Shown piece by piece: positions 1 through 5,879 of a stretch of 10,656 nucleotides of DNA; positions within the stretch are counted from its first letter, which is position 1, and every line of letters begins with the position of its first letter. Source of the DNA: Anaerolineales bacterium (GTDB lineage: Bacteria; Chloroflexota; Anaerolineae; Anaerolineales; Villigracilaceae); the NCBI GenBank assembly GCA_016928525.1, contig JAFGKO010000064.1:1-10656 (forward strand), in the 5' to 3' direction. The translations under genes and the position numbers were made by a program. The notes beneath the pieces were generated by a model. The model saw only the letters and a program-made list of their open reading frames with translations. It was not told the DNA's origin and did no database searches.

Positions 1-508
1 CGCACCAGGAAATTTCCGCGTTAGAATTGTTCAAGGCAATACCGCCGGCATAAGTAGAGACTTGTCCGTGTGCGTAATTATCGCTAATGCGGCAATGAGT
101 GATCACAGGATTGGAGTTGGTGCAATTTATCCCGCCCATACCGGTGAAAAATGTTCCAGAGTGGAGGATGGTGCAGAAGGCCAGTTTACTGCTATCGGGC
201 GCATTGGAAAAGTTCAGGCCCCTCCAGAATGTGCTGGCTGTGAAGTGGATGGAATCAGCTTCCGTACCGATGGCTTCCAGGTAGCCGTTGACAGTCAGGC
301 TGTAATCTCCCTGGAATTCCACCTCCACACCCGGTTCGATGACCAAGGTATCACTTGCCGGGATCGTAATACTGCCTGCAATGTAGTAGGGTGAATTCGC
401 CTGATACCAGGTGCCGGATACGTTGCCGCCCGGAATGGTGTCCGCGGAAAGCACTGCGGCGCAGACCGACAGCACAAGCCCTGCGACTGATGAGAATCTT
501 ACCTTCAT
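1..508 (-). CDS. Exported right-handed beta-helix surface protein, 5' part (C-terminus beyond left edge)
   Basis: The frame is open from the ATG at 508 to the left edge: 169 codons, no stop. The start has a strong ribosome binding site (AGGAGGT, 4 bases upstream). Residues 1-22 form a Sec signal peptide ending VLSA, with the mature protein starting DTIPGGNVSGTW. A pattern typical of parallel beta-helix proteins follows: SITIPASDTLVIEPGVEVEF, then LTVNGYLEAIGTEADSIHFT, then a right-handed-helix repeat region (GINCTNSNPVITHCRISDN, GGIALNNSNAEISWC). Such proteins are usually large, secreted or surface-anchored, and often end in a sorting or FlgD-like domain, which would be off-window. No catalytic residues can be assigned. 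The attC-like site at 606-761 lies just upstream, so the gene may be the first gene of the next cassette or ordinary chromosome. The fold class is fairly secure; the function is unknown. Confidence 0.8.
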   Translation of the reverse strand, partial: MKVRFSSVAGLVLSVCAAVLSADTIPGGNVSGTWYQANSPYYIAGSITIPASDTLVIEPGVEVEFQGDYSLTVNGYLEAIGTEADSIHFTASTFWRGLNFSNAPDSSKLAFCTILHSGTFFTGMGGINCTNSNPVITHCRISDNYAHGQVSTYAGGIALNNSNAEISWC

Positions 509-605
509 CGTGACCTCCTGCCATAATAGAGACTTGTTCCTTCCTGATTGAACTTCTATTCTGTACTCCTTATGTCTTGAAATGATATCTGCCTTTCATT
601 TCTTC

Positions 606-761
606 GGCGCAAACATTGACACCAACGTTGGCCGACGTGTGCTGTTGCCGCCTATAGTCTCGCCGCCGCGACGGAGCGCTTTCTGCGACATGACCAGGCG
701 GCGACTCCACAGTGTCAAGCGGCAATGGCACGCCCGGCTTGTTGTGGGTTGTTAGGGCCTG
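606..761 (-). repeat. attC-like hairpin site A
   Basis: This is a long imperfect hairpin of integron attC type. On the + strand the left arm reads GGCGCAAACA, spacer TTGA, box CACCAAC (620-626). The right arm reads box GTTGTGG (741-747), spacer GTTG, TTAGGGCCTG (752-761). Inside, CAAC (623-626) pairs with GTTG (741-744), followed by an asymmetric unpaired spacer of 4 against 2 bases. GCCG (631-634) then pairs with CGGC (735-738), with one extra unpaired base in the left arm. A 15-bp stem (637-651 with 719-733, three G-T wobbles) and an inner stem (656-667 with 697-706) follow. It lies about 90 bases 3' of the AAC(3) gene, where an attC belongs. The label attC is inferred from architecture, not from a model search. 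Confidence 0.6.
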
Positions 762-851
762 GCGTTTCTCTTCTGTGTCCATTGCATGGTGTCGATAGTT
801 AGCGCATCTTCGCTCGCGGGGACTCGTCCAGTTCATCAGTTGATCTTGTTG

Positions 852-1637
852 CTATGTCCCAAATTCGCGCTCCATCCTGTCCACAGCAAATTCAATAAAT
901 GCCTTTGCCGGGAGGATGTAGGATTTTGCATTTCCGACCAGTCCAGAAAACGTGCCTTGCCCTTCTATAAAGGCCTGCACAATCTCCCCGAAGTAGTGCG
1001 CAGGCATCTTGTCCAACACCATCCTACTGGTGTCATATTCCTCAATAGTGACTTCAGTTATCCGGCCTTGAAATAGGATTTTTGTAGGAACCTGAATCAC
1101 GCGTTTATCAGGCAAGCGGGCTATGTGCTCAGCGTGATGCAATAGGGTTACATGCTCAAACTCAGATCCAAGAAGCAGTACCTTTCCTTCTATCTCTACA
1201 AGCTTTTTATATGGAGAGTCCTCGCCGTATCCATAGTTAAGAGAGTGCCCCTCGCACAGCCAACCGGCTCGGTCACCCACGGCAACAATTGACGCGCCGG
1301 GATTGCGGGACCGAACAGCTCCAGGCCAATTACGTAGGATTTCAGGAAATACACCATACTCGGGCACTGCCGGCGATCTGTCAGGATCGAAATAGGGAAT
1401 CTCATCTGTTGGCTGGTAGTCTGCATAGGCACTCAGGATTCCGTTCGGACCGAGCACCTTAAGAAGCGCCCTTACCAATGCCTCAGCACGGCCATTAATC
1501 GGCCCTACTGAGCGTAAAGACACATGCACCATGACTGTGTCTCCAGATACCACACCCAAAGCGGATAAATCAGTCTCCAATCGTGATTGTAAGACCGTTG
1601 GTCTGATTCCTGGCTCTTGAACCATAGCGTGTGCCAC
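852..1637 (-). CDS. AAC(3)-family aminoglycoside N-acetyltransferase
   Basis: A protein of 261 aa from GTG 1637, or 257 aa from the in-frame ATG at 1625; neither start has a clear ribosome binding site, so the start is uncertain. It matches the Antibiotic_NAT family, whose best-known members transfer acetyl from acetyl-CoA to the 3-amino group of 2-deoxystreptamine aminoglycosides. Visible family features are GDTVMVHVSLRSVGPINGRA (residues 32-51), GPNGILSAYADY (63-74), RSRNPGASIVAVG (109-121), the GEDSPYKKL turn (138-146) and the VTLLHHAEHIA segment (163-173) holding the conserved His and Glu of the active site. Length is normal (about 260-280 aa) and no disruption is seen. It lies 43 bases after a GNAT remnant and before attC-like site A, so it sits in a cassette-like setting. 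Some family members act on other amines or are of unknown substrate, so resistance is likely but unproven. Confidence 0.85.
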   Translation of the reverse strand: MAHAMVQEPGIRPTVLQSRLETDLSALGVVSGDTVMVHVSLRSVGPINGRAEALVRALLKVLGPNGILSAYADYQPTDEIPYFDPDRSPAVPEYGVFPEILRNWPGAVRSRNPGASIVAVGDRAGWLCEGHSLNYGYGEDSPYKKLVEIEGKVLLLGSEFEHVTLLHHAEHIARLPDKRVIQVPTKILFQGRITEVTIEEYDTSRMVLDKMPAHYFGEIVQAFIEGQGTFSGLVGNAKSYILPAKAFIEFAVDRMEREFGT

Positions 1638-1680
1638 GACGCGCTGAGGAAGCCGTGCGCTGAAATCGCGCGGTGCCAGC

Positions 1681-1863
1681 TCAATCGCCGTCTATGGCTT
1701 GTGTGTCCTCTTCCTTTCTGATCATGAGGACGGCGTCGTCTCCATCAACTCCTCCCCATTCTGCCAGGATCTGCTCTGGTGTCGCGGGGGTCCTGACGAA
1801 ACCCGCCTTCTCGTAGGCCCGGATGGCTCTCGGGTTCCGGCCGTGACGGAGCGCGGCCGTACT
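1681..1863 (-). pseudogene. GNAT acetyltransferase remnant, C-terminal part only (AAC(6')-like)
   Basis: The last about 57 codons before the TGA at 1681 read as the C-terminus of a GNAT-fold N-acetyltransferase: GRNPRAIRAYEKAGFVRT, the acetyl-CoA-side motif, then AEWGGVDGDDAVLMIRKEED. This is the style of aminoglycoside 6'-acetyltransferases. Upstream, the same frame (up to 1983) loses all family resemblance, and only about 180 bases remain before the preceding gene. The N-terminal two thirds, including the acetyl-CoA P-loop region, must be missing. No ribosome binding site or credible start is present. It is therefore a truncated gene, probably the scar of a deletion that joined two cassettes. 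The aminoglycoside link is inference from the motif and from the neighbouring AAC(3). Confidence 0.65.
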
Positions 1864-2046
1864 GGACGCGCGACAAGGCAGTGTGCCTGAGGCACACGTC
1901 TTGCCCACGGACGGGACCCGGAACGCTTTCATTGTCTTCTCCCGGTGCAGGCATGGCATCCATGGGCGTGTTGTGCGATGCAAACCGGGAATCCCGTCAG
2001 ACTAGTTATCGCGGCCAGCGATGTGAGTGTCATCACAACGATGTAT
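1864..2046. other. Non-coding deletion scar between the small exported protein gene and the GNAT remnant
   Basis: No gene is supported here. The stretch holds a short perfect hairpin, GTGTGCC-TGA-GGCACAC at about 1880-1896, and a loose inverted repeat of GTTGTGCGATG (1969-1979) with CATCACAAC (2031-2039). The latter has the opposite box polarity to the four attC-like sites (GTTG first, CAAC last), so it is not one of them. GTTATCGC at about 2003-2010 could be the stub of a lost attC arm, since site C would predict a partner resembling GCATAAC, but this is weak. Confidence 0.35.
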
Positions 2047-2655
2047 TCATTGGAGCGCATCAGCATCGCTGCTGGTCTCGAGCGCCTTGTACTCCTTGAC
2101 TGCTTCGGTGAATTCTGGCGAGGCTTCAACAGACATCTTTATGAATCCTGTACCTCGCTTGATGCCCTCAATTTCAAGCATTATTGTCTTGTTGTCGCTC
2201 GAGAAGAATATAGTCCACATGCCGCAACCCTTATAGGCAAGGCACTCGTAGAACTCATCCGAATCCTCATAGAGTTTGTGACCAACTGAACAGAAGGACT
2301 TGCCCATCGTGTAATTCTGTTTCAACAGTTTCTGTAGATTGTCGAACTTCGACTTTCCTTCAGTTCCGTATGGGTCCTCAGCTATCGTTCGAGATGCCAT
2401 TGTGATCTTGACGAGTGCCGTGTCGCCGGCGAATATCAGAACATACGATTCAGAGAGTGATAGGTTCTTTGGCAACGAGTCCGTCTTGTACATGTGAAGA
2501 TTGTTGCGAGAACTTTCTTTTGTCAACGCAATGCCCATCTGCCGAATCTGGTCAGGTGATTGACCCCACTTGAGACCGAACATGGCGTCTCCAGCGGCAG
2601 AACCATTGGTCAACAAGCAAAAGATGATCAACAAGAAGGTGCGATACCCCAGCAT
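2047..2655 (-). CDS. Small exported protein of unknown function
   Basis: A protein of 202 aa starting at ATG 2655 with a strong ribosome binding site (GAGGAGG, 6 bases upstream). Residues 1-21 are a Sec signal peptide (hydrophobic FLLIIFCLL core, cleavage near GSAA), so the product is periplasmic. The mature protein opens with GDAMFGLKWGQSPDQIRQMG, followed by alternating strand-like segments (YVLIFAGDTALVKITMAS, MWTIFFSSDNKTIMLEIEG). It has three cysteines in its middle (FCSVGHKLYEDSDEFYECLA and YKGCG) that could form a disulphide. The order MFGLKWG-motif, small beta domain, then a GxGFIKMSVEASPEF tail recalls small secreted proteins I have seen annotated as hypothetical in accessory DNA, but I cannot name a family. 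It follows attC-like site C and looks like a cassette gene whose own attC has been lost. Low-complexity end (SSDADALQ). Confidence 0.75.
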   Translation of the reverse strand: MLGYRTFLLIIFCLLTNGSAAGDAMFGLKWGQSPDQIRQMGIALTKESSRNNLHMYKTDSLPKNLSLSESYVLIFAGDTALVKITMASRTIAEDPYGTEGKSKFDNLQKLLKQNYTMGKSFCSVGHKLYEDSDEFYECLAYKGCGMWTIFFSSDNKTIMLEIEGIKRGTGFIKMSVEASPEFTEAVKEYKALETSSDADALQ

Positions 2656-2740
2656 AGATTGCCTCCTCGGCCTGATAGTTGGATGGTATATGACAGATGA
2701 GTTTCTCTTAAGTGCCTGCTGCTCTGCTCCGCGACATGTG

Positions 2741-2949
2741 AGTGCCCGGTTTGTTTCGCATAACGTGTGCCGTGTTACGACGTGGCCGGGCTACAAACCT
2801 GCATTGTGACGGAGGCCTTACGGAACCCGGTACACCGGGTGACATGACAGGCCGACATGACACAATGCAGATTCCCCTTGTCATCCCGGCCATGTGGCCG
2901 AAGGCCCTTGCGTAACGCGGCTGTTGGCTGTCTGTATGATTTGGCCATG
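2741..2949 (-). repeat. attC-like hairpin site C (long, nested)
   Basis: On the + strand the left arm carries GCATAAC (2758-2764); the right arm carries GTTGGCTG (2923-2930), spacer, TTTGGCCATG (2940-2949). Inside the boxes, four bases (GTGT) face one (T) unpaired. GCCGTGTTACG (2769-2779) then pairs with CGTAACGCGGC (2911-2921), with one G-T wobble. Further in, CGTGGCCGGG-like bases (2780-2790) pair 10 of 11 with 2885-2895, TGCATTGTG (2800-2808) with CACAATGCA (2861-2869), and ACCCGGT (2825-2831) with ACCGGGT (2834-2840). A side hairpin GGCC-GAA-GGCC bulges from the right arm (2896-2906). The asymmetry of the unpaired spacer matches sites A, D and E. The site sits directly 3' of the lipoprotein gene. 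At roughly 170 bases between boxes it is longer than most attC sites. Confidence 0.55.
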
Positions 2950-2970
2950 TTTCTTCCCTGGGCGGGGATA

Positions 2971-3630
2971 TTATCGGAAAATTACGCTCAAATTCTCAAT
3001 AATATCAGTAGAATCGACTTCCCCATCTTCCATTTCAGCTTCGGTGTATATAAAATCATAGTCTTTTCCATTCCAATAAATAAATCCACCGGCACCGGAA
3101 CCACATTTTCTTATGAGTAACGCATCACCAATAAGTTCAGGGGCATTCTTTTCGAAAGGAAGACCCATTTCCTTTACATTTATCTCGAGATATTCTACCC
3201 AAGAGAAATCATCAGACAATTTTTCTAAAAGATAAATTTGCTGAGAATTCGGGTGGACAATACATAATTTCGTAGCACTGTCATGCCTTTTGCAAACAAA
3301 AAAGGCTGCGTCTAAGGAACAATCACCGTTGAAATCTGCGTAGACAATAAAGGGGTTTACATGTGTTAATAGAATGTAGTCGCTGTTAAATCCAGTACAC
3401 ACAATTACATTATTGTAAAGCCACCTTGGGAAAGCATTTTTTATAGCACACATGTCATCAATAGTCTTAAATGAAAACCAATTTGAATTTTCACTGTCTG
3501 CATATTTCGGCGAAGGACAAGTGTACTTAGTGTTTTGCTTAAACTGCTTGTTTTCTTCATTCTTAATTTTTGTTTGTCCACAAGAGGCAACCAATATAAG
3601 AGAAATAACAATAAAAATTCCAAGCTTCAT
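2971..3630 (-). CDS. Lipoprotein of unknown function
   Basis: Chosen start is ATG 3630, preceded by a good ribosome binding site (AAGGAG, 10 bases upstream) that overlaps the stop of the upstream gene; an in-frame extension to 3690 would run into that gene and is rejected. Product 219 aa. It opens with a lipoprotein signal (MKLGIFIVISLILVASC; lipobox VASC, Cys17). Asn/Lys-rich linker residues follow, then a beta-rich domain with a DFNGDCSLDAAFF segment resembling the Asp-rich D-x-N-x-D loops of FG-GAP/dockerin-like calcium sites. Near the C-terminus is IRKCGSGAGGFIYWNGKDYDF. Six or more cysteines in the mature part suggest disulphides in the periplasm. It is the second gene of the two-gene cassette-like unit and probably translationally coupled to the first. 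No family can be named, and immunity or binding roles would be guesses. Confidence 0.75.
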   Translation of the reverse strand: MKLGIFIVISLILVASCGQTKIKNEENKQFKQNTKYTCPSPKYADSENSNWFSFKTIDDMCAIKNAFPRWLYNNVIVCTGFNSDYILLTHVNPFIVYADFNGDCSLDAAFFVCKRHDSATKLCIVHPNSQQIYLLEKLSDDFSWVEYLEINVKEMGLPFEKNAPELIGDALLIRKCGSGAGGFIYWNGKDYDFIYTEAEMEDGEVDSTDIIENLSVIFR

Positions 3631-3643
3631 GGTGAAACACTCC

Positions 3644-4189
3644 TTAAAATTTAAGATATTTTGTTTGTTGGTAGAAATATTCGAAAACATCAGGCCAAAG
3701 CAGAACGGAATTCGTAGGGCTTGCTCTTGGGGGTGTCCATTTGCCAGTAATACTTCCGTTCATAATTGTGCCATCAAGATACAGCATTGAGAATATCGGA
3801 TCTTCAATGTCGGTTTCAAGTCGTTGAAAACTTTTAGCATCATATCTGTCTGGATTCTCATCAATGAAAATACCACGAAGCCGTATCATTATTGGTGTCC
3901 AGCCATTTGAGGAATGCCCCCAGACGTCAGCTAATTCATATAACGATAGGTTCGGTGTCTTAGAGTTAGGTTTGAGATTGATTATTAATGCTCTATTTAG
4001 ATGTTCATTCGCTCCAAGTGCCGTTGCGATGTTGATATGCCAATTGTATGGCTCATTTGCATCGCCAAGAAGTGACTTCTGTAGTAACCAAGGTATAAAA
4101 CCTTGATTGCATCCAAAAAGGGATACATTTTCAATCCAACAAAATTCCCAGACATCCTGCTTCTGAATCTTGCTGTAAAGAGAATACAA
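3644..4189 (-). CDS. Hypothetical cytoplasmic protein, first gene of the two-gene cassette
   Basis: The frame is open from a TTG at 4225 to the TAA at 3644. I prefer the TTG at 4189, which has AAAGGA 8 bases upstream and gives a 181-aa protein starting (M)YSLYSKIQKQDVWEFCW; the 4225 start would give 193 aa. No signal peptide or membrane segment is seen. Notable segments are ENVSLFGCNQGFIPWLLQKS, YNWHINIATALGANEHLNRA, LADVWGHSSNGWTPIMIRLRG and, near the end, SPTNSVLLWPDVFEYFY. Tryptophan and asparagine are abundant. Its stop overlaps the ribosome binding site of the lipoprotein gene (13 bases between them), so the two are almost certainly co-translated. I do not recognise the family. The gene is AT-rich compared with the exporter operon, in line with independent acquisition. 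Confidence 0.65.
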   Translation of the reverse strand: MYSLYSKIQKQDVWEFCWIENVSLFGCNQGFIPWLLQKSLLGDANEPYNWHINIATALGANEHLNRALIINLKPNSKTPNLSLYELADVWGHSSNGWTPIMIRLRGIFIDENPDRYDAKSFQRLETDIEDPIFSMLYLDGTIMNGSITGKWTPPRASPTNSVLLWPDVFEYFYQQTKYLKF

Positions 4190-4247
4190 TGGTACCGTCC
4201 TTTCTTGATTTGTTACCCCGCCCAACTATAATATTTCTTCTGTTATA

Positions 4248-4354
4248 CATGGCCAAAGCATATTGCAGCCAACGTTTGCGGCACAGCCGAAGTGCCTGTG
4301 TTGCGCCTGCGGCAGGCATTTTGGCTTGCCGTTGTTGGTGGGAGTTTGGGCACC
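4248..4354 (-). repeat. attC-like hairpin site D (best-formed)
   Basis: This is a near-textbook attC fold. Reading inward on the + strand: CCAAC (4269-4273) pairs with GTTGG (4334-4338). GTTTG against TT is an unpaired spacer. CGGCA (4279-4283) pairs with TGCCG (4327-4331). C4284 is extrahelical (a G on the minus strand). A 14-bp stem follows (4285-4298 with 4313-4326, two G-T wobbles), closing on a 14-base loop. Outer boxes are CATGGCCAAA (4248-4257) on the left and TTTGGGCACC (4345-4354) on the right. The two arms differ from each other outside the core, yet each matches the next site along: left arm to site C, right arm to site E. That is the signature of a junction between two cassettes. 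A covariance-model search is needed to confirm the class. Confidence 0.65.
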
Positions 4355-4532
4355 GTTCTTCGTCTTTGCGCCGCATTTTCGTTTGGTTCTTCTTCCTTTG
4401 GCAAACAATCTTCAATGGAGCGCCCGGCATTCAGACTGTTGTAAATATCTGCCCGCATTGTCAATGGCGCGATTAAGGAGCCGACCACTCTGCTTTGCCT
4501 GCGTGGTTTTGTCATGCGGTCACGCCCGTATA
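4355..4532 (-). other. Tail of the export operon; weak 90-codon ORF reading into site D
   Basis: Between the barrel stop and site D no recognisable gene is present. An ORF starts at ATG 4515, 17 bases after the barrel stop, and runs through the attC-like hairpin to 4243 (90 codons; MTKPRRQSRVVGSL, then MRADIYNSLNAGRSIEDCLP). It has no good ribosome binding site. Its second half (PPTTASQNACRRRN onward) is just translated hairpin. The first 50 residues could be a small real peptide, but nothing supports a function. No separate rho-independent terminator is seen, so the site D hairpin may fold at the transcript end. Confidence 0.3.
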
Positions 4533-5855
4533 TCAGAAGCTTTTATTGATCCTCAGGTAGGCTTCGTCTTTATCGTCCCACCTGAAGAATGTAGTGCCTT
4601 TTTGCCCCTTAATGATATGGGCACCGATGGCGCACTCAAGCCCATGACCTGGTTTGTAACTGATTTCCGGCAAAGTAAAGAATGAAACCTTATCTGCTTC
4701 CCTGATTTCGATACCACCAGCTAGACGAAGTGTCAGCTCATCATGCAGAAAGCTCTTCTCAGCCGCGATCATCACGTAGTCACCGATGTTGTCGGGCCCC
4801 ATCTCCGCAATGAATCCCCGTAAATACTGTATTTGTGTGTAGATGCCCCATTTAAAGGTGTAGTCAAGTCCAAGAACACCTTTGAGGAATGGTTCATCGT
4901 CAAGAACTGTGTCGCGATAAGGCATATCCCCCATGGGAGTTGTGATCACGATCTCAGTCACGGTTTTGCCATGCGGAATGACCAAAGCTCCCTCACCCCA
5001 AACTCCGATGTTACCGATTGCTCCGGCAAAATCGAGCCCCACAACATGGATTTTGGGATATTCAAGAGTGAGGTCAAGCCTCAGTACAGGCGGAACCACT
5101 GCAGAGGCCATAACAGCATGGCCACTCACCGGTAGCGGCACTTGTTCTCGTCCGTAGAAGTAACTCGTCGAAAAGTCGATCCCAAACGCATTCAGCCCGA
5201 TCTTCGCGCCGCCTGCCATGTTGCTTGCGCGTCTATCAGGTAAATCCACCGTAAGATTACCGGTTTCAAGCGACATGCCGGGAATGGGCGAAACTTCCGA
5301 AGAAGACATGATAAGCGACACATCATCCGGCAGCCGGGCAGGCTTGAATACAGGTATCACCACCGCGGCGATATTCAATGATTTAAAGTAGTACGTGGCC
5401 TTGAACATGGTGTTCGCCAGCTTGCGTCCAAAATCGAAAGGATCGGAGAAATCGTAAGGATTGAGATAGTCCGTAGGATTGAATAGATCAGCCGTACCCC
5501 ATTTCTCTATCTGATGCCCGACTCGCAAGTCAAGACCGGGCAGGATGAACCCATACATATCAATGTATATGCCGCGGAGTTCAACCCATATGTCGTTCAG
5601 TTTCCGGAGGTCCTGAAGATCCGCCAGTGATGACACATTATGGATGTCCTGAATAACGACCTCAAGTTCACCGTGAAAACCCACCTTTACGGCATCGCGT
5701 GTTCTGAGACCTGCATTGAATGTATTCCTGCTGAAACTGAAGCTGTGTGGTGTGTTTGTCAACACCCGCACATCGGTTTCAACAAACCCGTATCTCTCCA
5801 CTTCAGCGGCTGTCGCCGAAACCAAAATCAGCAAGAACAGTCCCGTTCTTTTCAT
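4533..5855 (-). CDS. Outer-membrane beta-barrel protein of the export operon (DUF1302-like)
   Basis: A protein of 440 aa from ATG 5855 with ribosome binding site GGGAGG 6 bases upstream. Residues 1-17 are a Sec signal peptide (MKRTGLFLLILVSATAA). The mature protein is built of alternating amphipathic strands with turn-rich loops and ends in Phe (YLRINKSF), the usual signal for outer-membrane barrel assembly. The stretch at residues 112-145, with VGHQIEKWGTADLFNPTDYL followed by NPYDFSDPFDFG, resembles the DUF1302 family, whose members are often encoded with LolA-like proteins and MMPL-type RND exporters. It is the last gene of the operon, 24 bases after the LolA-like gene, and is the likely outer-membrane station of the pathway (porin-like exit or lipid insertion). 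No plug domain or TonB box is seen. The barrel call is firm; the DUF1302 assignment is tentative. Confidence 0.8.
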   Translation of the reverse strand: MKRTGLFLLILVSATAAEVERYGFVETDVRVLTNTPHSFSFSRNTFNAGLRTRDAVKVGFHGELEVVIQDIHNVSSLADLQDLRKLNDIWVELRGIYIDMYGFILPGLDLRVGHQIEKWGTADLFNPTDYLNPYDFSDPFDFGRKLANTMFKATYYFKSLNIAAVVIPVFKPARLPDDVSLIMSSSEVSPIPGMSLETGNLTVDLPDRRASNMAGGAKIGLNAFGIDFSTSYFYGREQVPLPVSGHAVMASAVVPPVLRLDLTLEYPKIHVVGLDFAGAIGNIGVWGEGALVIPHGKTVTEIVITTPMGDMPYRDTVLDDEPFLKGVLGLDYTFKWGIYTQIQYLRGFIAEMGPDNIGDYVMIAAEKSFLHDELTLRLAGGIEIREADKVSFFTLPEISYKPGHGLECAIGAHIIKGQKGTTFFRWDDKDEAYLRINKSF

Positions 5856-5879
5856 CGGTGCCTCCCGGGCTTAACTAGC

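Larger units (their letters stand above)
2923..4273 (-). mobile_element. Putative integron gene cassette, 1.35 kb, two genes
   Basis: The stretch is bounded by exact inverted complements that are shared by its two ends. GTTGGCTG (2923-2930) and TTTGGCCATG (2940-2949) on the left face CATGGCCAAA (4248-4257) and CAGCCAAC (4266-4273) on the right, with unpaired spacers of 9 and 8 bases. All 18 box bases match. Matched ends are what a circular attC cassette leaves after insertion at G^TT. Inside are two co-oriented genes, 3644-4189 and 2971-3630, and little else. The block is visibly more AT-rich than its surroundings. No transposase or target-site duplication is seen, which argues against an ordinary insertion sequence. 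Confidence 0.55.

Noticed and set aside
55..537. 11-base direct repeat TAGAGACTTGT at 55-65 and 527-537
   Set aside because: An exact 11-base repeat is expected several times by chance in a window of this size, and the copies flank nothing meaningful.
570..836. 88-codon minus-strand ORF as a gene
   Set aside because: It reads straight through attC-like site A, lacks a ribosome binding site and shows no protein-like composition; it is the translated hairpin.
1963..2039. Inverted repeat GTTGTG...CACAAC as a fifth attC site
   Set aside because: Box polarity is reversed compared with the other four sites, there is no inner GCCG/CGGC stem, and it abuts the end of the 2047-2655 gene with no room for a normal site.
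2825..2840. ACCCGGT-AC-ACCGGGT hairpin as a rho-independent terminator
   Set aside because: There is no T-run on either strand after the stem, and it is the innermost part of the larger nested hairpin of site C.
3631..3690. N-terminal extension of the lipoprotein gene to 3690
   Set aside because: It would overlap the upstream gene and hide a well-formed lipoprotein signal and its ribosome binding site at 3630.
2923..4273. Insertion sequence or MITE with terminal inverted repeats
   Set aside because: No transposase is encoded, no target duplication is visible, and the right-end hairpin is shared with the neighbouring unit, which fits adjacent cassettes better.
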